A DNA stretch of 64,000 bases from JAFGTP01 sp964498725. Lineage in GTDB: Bacteria > Fidelibacterota > UBA2242 > JAFGTP01. Position 1 is the first letter of the stretch, and every line of letters starts with the position of its first letter. The position numbers were made by a program, and so were the translations under genes. Of the stretch, positions 16,681 to 25,235 are shown in pieces. Under the pieces are notes generated by a model. That model ran no database searches and had not been told where the DNA came from. It saw only the letters and a program-made list of their open reading frames with translations. The stretch lies in contig CAZCHS010000001.1 in NCBI GenBank assembly GCA_964498725.1, forward strand, positions 57,335-121,334. Reading direction: 5' to 3'.

Positions 16681-17836
16681 TTACCATTAATTGATATATT
16701 TTTTCAGATGTTTTTTGCCAGGTATACTGATTGATGACGAATTCATATCCTCTGCGGGCTTTTTCTTCAAATTTATCAATATTTTCATAGACTGCAATAA
16801 TTGCTTTGGTGAATTTGTCCGGATCTTTGACATCAACGGTAGTACCAATATCATTTTTTGTGACAATATCATCGATGCCATCAACCGAAGAAGCAATAAC
16901 AGGGCGGGCACAGGCCAGATAATCGAACAGCTTCATGGGGGAGAGGCCAACTTTTCCCACCAGGTCTTTGTCCCAGGGAGCAACACAAATGTCGTACGCA
17001 TTAATATAGAAGGGGGCTAAATCATAGGACACATTTCCGGGAAAATAAAAATGCTCCATAACATTAAGGTGATGTGCCAGATTTTTCCAGGATTTCAACA
17101 TGATGCCATCACCAGCGACAACAAATAATATGTCGGGATATTTTTTAATAAGAAGCGGCGCTGCCTTAATCAAATATTGAATGCCATGATGAGGGTAACA
17201 GCCGCCGATAAAGCCTATAATCTTTCTCTGCCGGTCCAGATTGATTTTCTTCCTGGCGACAGATTTTTCTATCGGATAATATTTTTCAGGATTCGTACCA
17301 TTGTTGACGACTGATATTTTTTCCGGATTTATATGATAATTTTTTATGATAATTTTTTTTAAACCATTGCTGACCGGAATAAGCCGGTCCGCGTTTTTGT
17401 AATTTATTGTCTGGATAAATTTGATCCACTTTAACTTATATTTTGCATAATTAATTGCTGCCAATTCGTCCACAACCCAACCATTTATTTCTATAAATAA
17501 AGGCCTGGAAAATAATCGGGCAACAAGAAGCGGCACCAGGGATGAACTTTCGCGATAGTAAATAATATCCGGCGGTTGTTTAAGGGCATTTTTGCACATA
17601 GTGAAAAATGAGATCAAATCAAAGGTTATCCATTTCAGGAGCGGTTTATTGATGACTGGAATGAGTTTTTGTATGACACGCTTATCAAGCGCAGGGATAA
17701 TAATATCCGGATTAAAAAAATAGACCTGATTACCGAGTTTGCTGAGCCGGTTAACGGTCTCGGTAATATGATTGTTTAACCGTCCGATTTTTTTAAAGCC
17801 CTCAAAACAAAAGTAATAGATAGTAAGTTTTTTCAT
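16637..17836 (-). CDS. GT4-family glycosyltransferase
   Basis: A 399-residue GT-B enzyme. RLNNHITETVNRLSKLGNQVYFF is the N-terminal acceptor region, DIIYYRESSSLVPLLVARL follows, and NADRLIPVSNGLKKI, VVNNGTNPEKYYP and IGFIGGCYPHHGIQYLIKAA mark the donor domain. GLSPMKLFDYLACARPVIAS replaces the usual E..G...EAMA block, as in several capsule GT4 enzymes. It overlaps the start of the GT2 gene and is coupled to the GT4 gene at 17833 by a 4-nt overlap. Confidence 0.9.
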   Translation of the reverse strand: MKKLTIYYFCFEGFKKIGRLNNHITETVNRLSKLGNQVYFFNPDIIIPALDKRVIQKLIPVINKPLLKWITFDLISFFTMCKNALKQPPDIIYYRESSSLVPLLVARLFSRPLFIEINGWVVDELAAINYAKYKLKWIKFIQTINYKNADRLIPVSNGLKKIIIKNYHINPEKISVVNNGTNPEKYYPIEKSVARKKINLDRQRKIIGFIGGCYPHHGIQYLIKAAPLLIKKYPDILFVVAGDGIMLKSWKNLAHHLNVMEHFYFPGNVSYDLAPFYINAYDICVAPWDKDLVGKVGLSPMKLFDYLACARPVIASSVDGIDDIVTKNDIGTTVDVKDPDKFTKAIIAVYENIDKFEEKARRGYEFVINQYTWQKTSEKIYQLMVNEINGTKINPNNIK

Positions 17837-18906
17837 TTTATCAATTGGTGATATATCGCGTTGATTTTTTTTAAATTTTCATCTCTGTCAAAAAATTGCT
17901 CTACTAATTTTCGATTGTCCCGTTTTTTGGATTCAAAATTTTTAATTTCTTCCAGGGCAATTTTTAATTTATTTGTCAGATCCTCAGGATTTCCGGTTTG
18001 ATAAAGGATAAAATTGAAACCATATTGTTCTAGTTCCGAGTTAGATGGATTATCGGGCAGTACTGGCAATAATCCGCTGGCAAAAGCTTCCAATAGTGAT
18101 ATGGACAATCCATCAGTAGGAGATGCTGTTATATAAATATCGGCGTTTTTGTATAATCCGGAAATTTTTGTATGGTCAACATGACCTAAAAAAGTCACTG
18201 AATCTTCAATTTCTAAACGATGGGTCTGTGCAACCAGTTTTTCTTTTTCCGGGCCATTCCCCGCTATAATCAGATGAATATTAGGATATATTTCTATCAG
18301 ATTTGGAACCGCCTCCAGAATAAGTTCCGTACAATACTGCGGGGTCAGGTTTCTGGTGGATAATAGATTAATTTTATTATCAGATCTTGCGGTGAATGAA
18401 AATTTATCAGTTTCAATGCCGTATTGTATTTTATGGATTTTTCCTGCCGGGGCGCTGAATTCCATCGCTATATTTTTCATTTCTGTAGAGGGTAGGGTAA
18501 TGGCATCAGCACTATGCAGGGCGTATTTGACAAATAACTTCTCAATCCTGGAGTCCCGGGGATGGACAAGTAAATCAGAGCCATGGCAAGTCATGATATG
18601 GGGATGAAATTTAGACAATGCCCCTAAAAAGCCATAAATATTGGCATAGTGTGAGTGTAGAATGTCCGGTTTAATTTCTTTAAGAATCCGTTTTATTGAA
18701 ATCACTTTCCGACAGATTTGGTAGATAGATGATATGACCGGAAGGTGTATTTTGTGTTCATATTTTTTGATTTGACAGACTGTAATACCGGAAATCTCAG
18801 TAGGTTTTTCACTGATCAAATATATCTCATGTCCCAGGTCACAAAAATATTTGGCCCATTCCTGAATATGGATTGATGACCCATCGCTCAGAATGCAGAT
18901 TTTCAT
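17833..18906 (-). CDS. GT4-family glycosyltransferase
   Basis: A 357-residue GT-B enzyme: MKICILSDGSSIHIQEWAKYF at the N-terminus, DILHSHYANIYGFLGALSKF, the motif MTCHGSDLLVHPRDS, then KINLLSTRNLTPQYCTELIL and ITASPTDGLSISLLEAFASG (degenerate E..G...EAFA signature). HGSDL plus SHYAN resembles transferases that elongate lipid-linked oligosaccharides. It is coupled to both neighbouring GT4 genes by 4-nt overlaps. Confidence 0.9.
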   Translation of the reverse strand: MKICILSDGSSIHIQEWAKYFCDLGHEIYLISEKPTEISGITVCQIKKYEHKIHLPVISSIYQICRKVISIKRILKEIKPDILHSHYANIYGFLGALSKFHPHIMTCHGSDLLVHPRDSRIEKLFVKYALHSADAITLPSTEMKNIAMEFSAPAGKIHKIQYGIETDKFSFTARSDNKINLLSTRNLTPQYCTELILEAVPNLIEIYPNIHLIIAGNGPEKEKLVAQTHRLEIEDSVTFLGHVDHTKISGLYKNADIYITASPTDGLSISLLEAFASGLLPVLPDNPSNSELEQYGFNFILYQTGNPEDLTNKLKIALEEIKNFESKKRDNRKLVEQFFDRDENLKKINAIYHQLIK

Positions 18907-20132
18907 GTGACCTCATTAAAGGTTTTTGCCAACTGATGACACTGATAACTTCGACTATAAGGCGTCAGGGTTTCGATTGCTGTTGCTATGGGAAGAGAGT
19001 TGTGCTTCCAATCTTTATAAAGGATAAGAAATTGATCTTCGATTTCATTGGACTCTGCTGGCGAAGCACAATAAGCTATATTTGTTGTGGAGGCAATATT
19101 CCTTAATTCCGAATCCTGCACAATTGCCAGAATTGGTTTCTGATAGGCAAGATATTCGAAGACTTTTGAAGGAATGGAAATATAATTGCCCATCTGAAAA
19201 AGTAGCAGGGCATCCGCTTTTGCCAGAATGCGAGGTAATTCTACTTTGGTTCTGAAACCTAAAAATTCAGATTTGATGGTTTTATATGCTTTTAATGCAC
19301 TTTTGATTTTATCTTCGACTTTACCAACAAATATGAATTTCAGCGAAATTTCAGGCTGCTTTTTTATCAAATCATTCAACCGGTCAAAAAGTTTTGCCGG
19401 ATAATATGAACCGTACATTGATCCGGTATAAATGATCGTCAGTTGCTGATTATTAACTGGTTTCTTGATTGGTTTAAGTACTTCAAAACCATTATAAATA
19501 ACTTTGAACTTATCGGGGTTGATTGAAGGATAATGCCGGTTAAATTGAGTCTTAAATGTATGGGAAACAAGAATAACCTTCCGGGCTTTTTTTAGAAATT
19601 CATACTCCATTTTTTTCTCAATTTTAGCGCGTCCTGTTCCTTTGAATTTATATGTCGGTAGCATTGTCCAGAGATCACGAAATTCACATATCCAGGGAAC
19701 CCTGAAATGCTTCGATAATTTTATTGCAATGAGATGGCTGCAAATAGACGGTGATGTGGAAAATATAAGATCAAAATCCCGGGATTCCAGGAGTTGTTTT
19801 CCTTTTAATACAGCGGTTGGCAGCCAACCAATTTTTTTATCCGGTATGAATAATTTTTTTTCGATATAATTATAGAGGTTATTCAATTTCAATTTGGATA
19901 GTAAAATATGTAGATAAATGGTATTCCACTCATTTGCTCTGATAATATCAATGTTTTTTGGTATTTTTTTAAATAACTCAGGATCGTATGTCCAACTAAG
20001 TTTACTTTTATTTGTTAAGACAGTAGGCTTCCATCCATAATTTTCCAGGTTACTGGTAAAATATAAAGAACGGAAAACTCCTCCTGTGGCTACCGGAGGA
20101 TATTGATCAGTAATAAAAAGTACTTTTTTCAT
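18903..20132 (-). CDS. GT4-family glycosyltransferase
   Basis: A 409-residue GT-B enzyme. Its N-terminus, VLFITDQYPPVATGGVFRSLYF, carries the GG acceptor loop, followed by FSTSPSICSHLIAIKLSKHF and CEFRDLW (the WICEFRDLW motif common in WbuB-like fucosyl- and N-acetylamino-sugar transferases). VIYNGFE and LTIIYTGSMYGSYYPAKLFD open the donor half, and IPSKVFEYLAYQKPILAI is the donor-site block. It is the first gene of the GT4 run; the ATG lies 50 nt from the divergent GT4 gene. Confidence 0.9.
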   Translation of the reverse strand: MKKVLFITDQYPPVATGGVFRSLYFTSNLENYGWKPTVLTNKSKLSWTYDPELFKKIPKNIDIIRANEWNTIYLHILLSKLKLNNLYNYIEKKLFIPDKKIGWLPTAVLKGKQLLESRDFDLIFSTSPSICSHLIAIKLSKHFRVPWICEFRDLWTMLPTYKFKGTGRAKIEKKMEYEFLKKARKVILVSHTFKTQFNRHYPSINPDKFKVIYNGFEVLKPIKKPVNNQQLTIIYTGSMYGSYYPAKLFDRLNDLIKKQPEISLKFIFVGKVEDKIKSALKAYKTIKSEFLGFRTKVELPRILAKADALLLFQMGNYISIPSKVFEYLAYQKPILAIVQDSELRNIASTTNIAYCASPAESNEIEDQFLILYKDWKHNSLPIATAIETLTPYSRSYQCHQLAKTFNEVT

Positions 20133-20182
20133 ATATTCAAATTAATTAAGTTGGAAGAAATATCAACAATATTTACAAAAAG

Positions 20183-21334
20183 ATGAAAATACTATATACA
20201 GTTCCTTATTATCCAGCCCATAAACATCAGGGTTTCATTGACGAAATTTCAGTTCTATTGGAAAAGGGGTATGACGTTGAAATTGCACCAATTTGGAAAT
20301 CTTATATTCGGCAGGGTAATGATGACCTGAAAGTGCCGGTAATATATAATCCCAATATTTTCACATTTAAGAAGTTTGTTATTTCATTATTCATTATGGT
20401 TTTTAATCCAAATTATACTCATAAATTTATATTATTCAGTAAAAAATATTTAGGATATCAGGAATCTATTTTAACATTATCTTTACTGAAAAATATAGAA
20501 AAAAGCAACCCCGATCATATTCATGCCTTTTTTGCTAATAATGCGGCATTGAAAAGCCTTTTGATAGCACGATTTTTAAAAATAAGATTTAGTTGTTCCG
20601 GAAGAGGTACAGATGTATTAATAAAAAGAATTCCCCATTTTAAATTTCTGGTCAATAACAGCCGGCCTTTTTTTACACTTTCGCGCTATAACAAAGAACA
20701 AATTTCAAAAATATCCGGTATCAATAAAGAGAATATTAAGGTTATTCATCATGGAATACGGGTTGATAAAGTGACCCCTTCACCCAAAGTGCCATTGTCC
20801 CGGCCATTGAAAATCGTATCAACCACCTGGCTCAGAAAAGTTAAAGGTGTAAAATATCTGGTTGATGCTTGTGCGCTTCTCCGCAAAAAGAATATTGACT
20901 TTCAGTGTTACATTATTGGTGACGGAGCTTTAAAAAAAGAAATCAACAAACAAATAAATGAGATGCAATTGCAAAAACAAGTAATTTTAATAGGTTCACT
21001 CCCACACAATGACGTGTTGGCATTCCTGAAAAATTGCCATATTTTTGTTCTGCCTAGTTTATCCGAAGGCATTGCCATCGCTGCTATGGAGGCCATGGCG
21101 CTCGGTCTGCCGACTATTGTTACGAATATAACCGGTATGCCGGAGCTTGTTGAAAATGAGGTGAATGGATTACTTGTACCTCCTGAGAATCCAATAGCAA
21201 TTGCTGAAGCTGTGGAAAAATTGTACAATGATCAGGAATTGCAAAAAAAAATAACTAAAAATGGCATTCAGACGATTCACGATAAATTTAATATACGAAC
21301 TAACATCAATGAGTTTTTAAACGAGATTGGGTAA
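20183..21334 (+). CDS. GT4-family glycosyltransferase, inverted relative to the locus
   Basis: A 383-residue GT-B enzyme with MKILYTVPYYPAHKHQGFI, a CSGRGTDVLI donor/acceptor loop, VIHHGIRVDKVTP, STTWLRKVKGVKYLVDA and SLSEGIAIAAMEAMALGLPTIV, the full E..A...EAMA signature, then NGLLVPPENP. It is the only + strand gene inside the 26-kb glycan operon run. It is divergent from the GT4 gene at 18903 (50 nt) and convergent with the flippase gene (65 nt). Its codons look AT-richer than the neighbours, which may indicate separate acquisition. Confidence 0.9.
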   Translation: MKILYTVPYYPAHKHQGFIDEISVLLEKGYDVEIAPIWKSYIRQGNDDLKVPVIYNPNIFTFKKFVISLFIMVFNPNYTHKFILFSKKYLGYQESILTLSLLKNIEKSNPDHIHAFFANNAALKSLLIARFLKIRFSCSGRGTDVLIKRIPHFKFLVNNSRPFFTLSRYNKEQISKISGINKENIKVIHHGIRVDKVTPSPKVPLSRPLKIVSTTWLRKVKGVKYLVDACALLRKKNIDFQCYIIGDGALKKEINKQINEMQLQKQVILIGSLPHNDVLAFLKNCHIFVLPSLSEGIAIAAMEAMALGLPTIVTNITGMPELVENEVNGLLVPPENPIAIAEAVEKLYNDQELQKKITKNGIQTIHDKFNIRTNINEFLNEIG

Positions 21335-21399
21335 TTGTTATGTTTATTTATTATGAATTGAAATCATCCCGTAAATAAAATTAATTAGATCAAAAGTCA

Positions 21400-22857
21400 T
21401 TAGTGAGTTTTGCTATTCCTTAACTTGTCTCTTATCGGGCTGAAAATATCATTCAATAGTAGTCTTGTTTCATGCTGTGTTGTGTATAATATTAGATAAG
21501 TTATTATTGAATAAATCATCCCTTTAATTAGTATTGTTGAAATTGTCAGTTGTGTTTTGGCAAAATTTGAGATAATGAAAGCAATTAAGATAGATACTGC
21601 CAGAACATAAAGTGTTTTTATCAGCATTTTACTATACTTTAAATCCAAATATCTTTTAGACGCTAGATAATGTGCAACTACAGTAAAAATACGGGCGATT
21701 ATATTGAGGATACAAACGCCAATCAATTGCCATTTAAGGATAAACGGATATATTAAGATCACAATCAAAATTAATTGCGCAATACTAATTTTTAAACTAA
21801 TACCTGGTTTCCCGATTGACAAATAAAAGGGACCGATTGGTATTCCAAAGCTGCGAATCAGCCCTTGCAGCGTGATCAATTGTAATGGTATGATTGCCAT
21901 GTCCCATTTATGGTCATAAAAAATAGTAATTAAGTCTGGTAGAAAAAAAATCATACCAACACTGACAGGAATACTTATTATGATCAGTTGGTTATAAAAT
22001 TTGGTTATTGCATTGGCTAAATCCCATTTTGAATGTGAAATTTTATTATATATTGGAAATAGAACCTTACTGAAAATACCTGACAGATTTTTCGATAATA
22101 AATTGCCGATTCTAAAAGCGAAGTTGTAGTGGCCTAAAGAATTGGTCCCCAGTAATTTTCCAACAAAAGTATCATCTATATGGCCGATTGTAAAGTGGGT
22201 CAGGCCCATGCCAATTATATTTTTTCCGTAAAAGAGTAATTTTTTTGCAGCCGGCCGTGAAAATATAAAGTGTGGAAACCAACGCATAATGATAAGAGTG
22301 GATAGCGCATATATAATATCAGAGGCCAGATTACCAAAAATTATAGACCAATAGGCAAGCCCTCTGGAAGCAAGAAACAGAGTGATTATAGTGTAAGTTG
22401 TGACTTTGATTATATCGGGTAATATTCTTTTCCTGAAGTTTAAATTTTTTTCGCTAAGAGCCAGGGGCACTTCTGTAACTGATAAGATAATAATTGAAAG
22501 AGATGAAACAGGAAGGATCTGTTTTAAGATTGATTCATCAAAGAAAGCGGCAATAGACCGGGCGAATATTAATATAAGAAAATATAAGATAGCAGACCAT
22601 GCCAGTATTAACCAAAAAGCTGTATTGCCATACTCTTTTTGATCACCCTTGACGTAGATCAAAGATCTGTTTAGCCCCAGCTCGCGAAAAATTGAGATTG
22701 TTCCGGTTATCAGCATCGCAAAAGCCACAATACCAAAATCCTCAGGAACAAGTAATTTGGCTAAAATAATGGTCACAGTAAAAGTCAGAATGCGGGAATA
22801 AACTGTGGAGAGTAATATCCATATTGAGGACGATATGAAAATTTTTTTTAGGATCAT
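21400..22857 (-). CDS. Wzx/WzxC-like polysaccharide flippase (MOP superfamily)
   Basis: A 485-residue protein with about 14 hydrophobic helices. ILAKLLVPEDFGIVAFAMLI and RELGLNRSLIYVK near the N-terminus are typical of WzxC/oligosaccharide flippases, which move undecaprenyl-linked repeat units across the inner membrane. FRIGNLLSKNLSGIFSKVLFPIYNKI in the middle is also family-typical. A promoter-like pair precedes the gene, separating it from the PRMT-like gene. It is the only flippase seen and pairs functionally with the ligase/polymerase-like protein at 25189. Confidence 0.88.
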   Translation of the reverse strand: MILKKIFISSSIWILLSTVYSRILTFTVTIILAKLLVPEDFGIVAFAMLITGTISIFRELGLNRSLIYVKGDQKEYGNTAFWLILAWSAILYFLILIFARSIAAFFDESILKQILPVSSLSIIILSVTEVPLALSEKNLNFRKRILPDIIKVTTYTIITLFLASRGLAYWSIIFGNLASDIIYALSTLIIMRWFPHFIFSRPAAKKLLFYGKNIIGMGLTHFTIGHIDDTFVGKLLGTNSLGHYNFAFRIGNLLSKNLSGIFSKVLFPIYNKISHSKWDLANAITKFYNQLIIISIPVSVGMIFFLPDLITIFYDHKWDMAIIPLQLITLQGLIRSFGIPIGPFYLSIGKPGISLKISIAQLILIVILIYPFILKWQLIGVCILNIIARIFTVVAHYLASKRYLDLKYSKMLIKTLYVLAVSILIAFIISNFAKTQLTISTILIKGMIYSIITYLILYTTQHETRLLLNDIFSPIRDKLRNSKTH

Positions 22858-22876
22858 AATCCGGGTGTTACTTTTC

Positions 22877-22905
22877 TATATAATAGATTTTAAAGGTGGG
22901 TTCAA
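22877..22905 (-). promoter_or_regulatory. Candidate internal promoter for the flippase gene
   Basis: On the - strand TTGAAC (22900-22905) and TATATA (22877-22882) are 17 nt apart, 20 nt before the flippase ATG. The match to sigma70 consensus is good, but the region is AT-rich, so chance is possible. Confidence 0.4.
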
Positions 22906-22918
22906 TAATATTTATTTA

Positions 22919-22964
22919 GGCATGGCTCCGCCACGTCACTCCCATTTCAAGAGGAGGTCAGTGG
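22919..22964. other. GC-rich imperfect palindromic intergenic element
   Basis: A GC-rich 46-bp island in an otherwise AT-rich 115-bp intergenic gap between the PRMT-like and flippase genes. It contains CCAC (22931-22934) pairing with GTGG (22961-22964) and CTCC (22939-22942) pairing with GGAG (22953-22956), giving an imperfect stem-loop. The adjacent GGC and GCC triplets at 22919-22932 can form another short stem. No gene fits. It could be a REP-like repeat, a processing site or a weak terminator; which one cannot be decided from a single copy. Confidence 0.35.
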
Positions 22965-22972
22965 TTAATAAT

Positions 22973-24100
22973 TTATATAAATTGTTCCAGAATATTATCC
23001 AGAATTTCCTGATATCTTTTTCTGCTGACACGACTATTAGCAAACTTTTTCTCAAGCTTTATGCCAATTGTATTAATATCTAAACCTTTACGAAATAAGT
23101 CAAGAATATAGTAGGCTATCTTCCCTTCGGTGTTAAGTTTAGATTGAGTCCTACTAACGGTTGATATTTCAGACATGGCGGGCATAAAACTCCCCCGGAA
23201 GGAATTATATTCTTGTATCGATGAAGAATGTTCGACCTGCCATTTAAAATCAATATTACCTGATTTTCGGGATTCCAGAACCTGAAGTTGAAAAGTAAGC
23301 CGGTCTCCCTTTCGAACTTTGATTGGATATTGGAAGGGAAAAAACATCTGCCCCCAGGTATTATTGGGTTCGGCAGGGGAATTGGAAAAGAATTGTGTGG
23401 GCGTAAAAAAAGTATCCCACCAGCCCGCCAATCCATGAAGTGTTCCGTCACCGGTAATATTAACGTCTGCCTGGAAAACAAATGGGAAGTTTGAATCTTT
23501 GGAAAGGTCAATTGTCTTTATGACTGATTCACCCGCCAGCATTTTTAATGGATGGGATTCTGCGTAATAAGGCCGGTTAAAAGCCAGTTCCGTCGTATAA
23601 TCCCAATTTATCTTATAAAGCACATCGTTTTCTTTTTGCCAAAGATCGATTTGGTTGTGCAGTGAAAAAGCTTCAACCGGTGCCACTTTCAGAATGATTT
23701 CATTGGGGATAAATTTACCATCGGGTTTTAAAAAGCGTTGGCGTGCGTCAATAATGGTTTTTTCCAGGTTTTCATAAATGAAAAACGGGGAATAGTCTTC
23801 CATTATGATAAAATCAACTTTTTCATCAATATCTATTTCGGTTGATTTTCCCTTGATGAAATTTATTTTGTCCAATAAATCGTTTCGTCTTGCGATTTCG
23901 AGGCCGGCATAATAAATATGATCCATTTCAACAGCATATACTTTACGAGCATTTTGGCGGGCTGCAAAAAAGGAATAAGTTCCCAGGGCGAAGCCGATTT
24001 CCAGTACCGAATGTTCAGGATTGACCAGTTCATTGATAGCTTGTTGAAATGCTTCAATTCTGATTTTATCATTAAGCAATCCACGAAAATTTGTTATCAT
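22973..24100 (-). CDS. PRMT-like SAM methyltransferase with C-terminal PqqD-like helical domain
   Basis: A 375-residue protein. LLNDKIRIEAFQQAI (8-22) and the Rossmann block VLEIGFALGTYSFFAA (32-47) with acidic Glu58 resemble protein arginine methyltransferases, as does the beta-barrel part LHGLAGWWDTFF (221-232) and NNTWGQMFFPFQYPI (246-260, the THW-loop position). MEDYSPFF (100-107) occupies the double-E loop but shows only one conserved acid. Residues about 320-375 (LNTEGKIAYYILDLF then IGIKLEKKF) resemble the helical PqqD fold. The ATG overlaps the kinase-like gene stop by 1 nt. Protein or peptide methylation is inferred from the family; the target is unknown. Confidence 0.72.
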   Translation of the reverse strand: MITNFRGLLNDKIRIEAFQQAINELVNPEHSVLEIGFALGTYSFFAARQNARKVYAVEMDHIYYAGLEIARRNDLLDKINFIKGKSTEIDIDEKVDFIIMEDYSPFFIYENLEKTIIDARQRFLKPDGKFIPNEIILKVAPVEAFSLHNQIDLWQKENDVLYKINWDYTTELAFNRPYYAESHPLKMLAGESVIKTIDLSKDSNFPFVFQADVNITGDGTLHGLAGWWDTFFTPTQFFSNSPAEPNNTWGQMFFPFQYPIKVRKGDRLTFQLQVLESRKSGNIDFKWQVEHSSSIQEYNSFRGSFMPAMSEISTVSRTQSKLNTEGKIAYYILDLFRKGLDINTIGIKLEKKFANSRVSRKRYQEILDNILEQFI

Positions 24101-24951
24101 TAATTCACCTCATTTAAAATTTTATCCAGCAATTTTTGCTGCTGCATGTCAGACAATAATAATGGTTTTCCAATTTTTAATGTAAAAGTAGGAATTTCCA
24201 TTATTAAATGAATGATTTTTTCATGGTAATTTTGTAATTCGCCGACATTAAAAACCTGTGGTGTCATCCGGTTAAAAGCCTGATGCTCGCCAATCAATTG
24301 GATATTGAATTCTATATCATTAACCGGGTCTAAAAAAAATATTTTGCCAACCCTGTTTACTGAAAGCTGATTGTTGCTGGCAAAGTGACTTATGGGTAAA
24401 AAGAAGGCCTGTTCTCTCTGATTGTCATCGGCCTCAATTAATAATGGCTGTTGGGCAGCGGGAATTGAAATTAAATCTAAGAGATGCTGTTTGATAATCA
24501 GATTACGCGGAAAAGGATAGGCATTGTAATTGTGCCAATTCACCAGGCTCACTTCATCGGACAGAAGATTCATGCCAAGTTTTGATAATAAAATGGCCAA
24601 ACTGGTTTTTCCGCTTCCCGGATCACCGATGAAAAGATAGCTTTTATCCCGGTGATTGAGAGTTGCGCCGTGAATTTGAAAAACACCAGTGCTCATTCTT
24701 ATCAGTTCATCGACTATATTCCATTCCAGTGTATAAACCAGTTCATGAGGATTATCAGTCGTATATATTTCCTGGTTTTGGTAGAACAGATGATAAATAT
24801 TACTCTTGTGCAGCACTGAAAAATCTACCTGGTCGTCATGAAAATCAGAAATTACTTCTGAGAATATATTCTGATGAACCAATGAATTTATTTCCTTGGG
24901 AATGGAAATGCTAATAGAATGGTTGTTGAAAGAAACCTGTAAGTTTGTCAT
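24100..24951 (-). CDS. HPr-kinase-related P-loop protein
   Basis: A 283-residue protein with the HprK-type C-terminal core: HGATL (His94), Walker A GDPGSGKTS at 109-117 and SDEVSLV at 131-137 where HprK has its catalytic Asp region. The N-terminal ~80 residues are not HprK-like. HPr-kinase-related proteins paired with PqqD-like chaperones are known from polysaccharide and peptide-modification loci; their substrates are mostly undefined. Its ATG (24951) shares one base with the PqqD-like stop (TGATG); the in-frame TTG at 24954 is a less likely start. No HPr or PTS gene is near, so a classical catabolite role is unlikely. Confidence 0.78.
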   Translation of the reverse strand: MTNLQVSFNNHSISISIPKEINSLVHQNIFSEVISDFHDDQVDFSVLHKSNIYHLFYQNQEIYTTDNPHELVYTLEWNIVDELIRMSTGVFQIHGATLNHRDKSYLFIGDPGSGKTSLAILLSKLGMNLLSDEVSLVNWHNYNAYPFPRNLIIKQHLLDLISIPAAQQPLLIEADDNQREQAFFLPISHFASNNQLSVNRVGKIFFLDPVNDIEFNIQLIGEHQAFNRMTPQVFNVGELQNYHEKIIHLIMEIPTFTLKIGKPLLLSDMQQQKLLDKILNEVN

Positions 24952-25235
24952 CAATCCTCGAGTAAATTTTTGTCATGTAGTTGGTGCAGTAAATTTATTA
25001 CCGCATCTTCCGGTGAAATATCAAAAGTATTAAAATCTCTCTTAATGGCGTCTATTATGGTGCCGACGGAATGCTTGCCATCACATAGGGCCCAGATATA
25101 GGCTGAGGTTGCATTCAGTGAATGGCATTCATCTGTGGCCGGAATATAGACAACCCCGCCATCGTCCAGTTCCTTGAACAAAAGATCTTCACGGACTTTG
25201 GGGGTGTAATTCCGCTTGTACTTGCTGTTGCTCAT
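24951..25235 (-). CDS. PqqD-like peptide-binding protein
   Basis: A 94-residue protein with the PqqD/RRE pattern: three short strands (LLFKELDDGGVVYIPATDECHS), LNATSAYIWALCDGKHSVGTIIDAI and a final helix VINLLHQLHDKNLLED. PqqD-type proteins bind leader peptides or deliver a substrate to a modifying enzyme. The start chosen has an AAGGAA ribosome site; a longer frame runs to 25427 but would overlap the ligase gene by over 230 nt. The chosen start still overlaps the ligase gene by 47 nt. It is coupled to the kinase-like gene. Confidence 0.8.
   Translation of the reverse strand: MSNSKYKRNYTPKVREDLLFKELDDGGVVYIPATDECHSLNATSAYIWALCDGKHSVGTIIDAIKRDFNTFDISPEDAVINLLHQLHDKNLLED

Noticed and set aside
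22930..22956. Tiny - strand peptide (9 codons) as a precursor for the PqqD-type system
   Set aside because: No ribosome-binding site on that strand and no leader/core features; overlaps the palindromic element.
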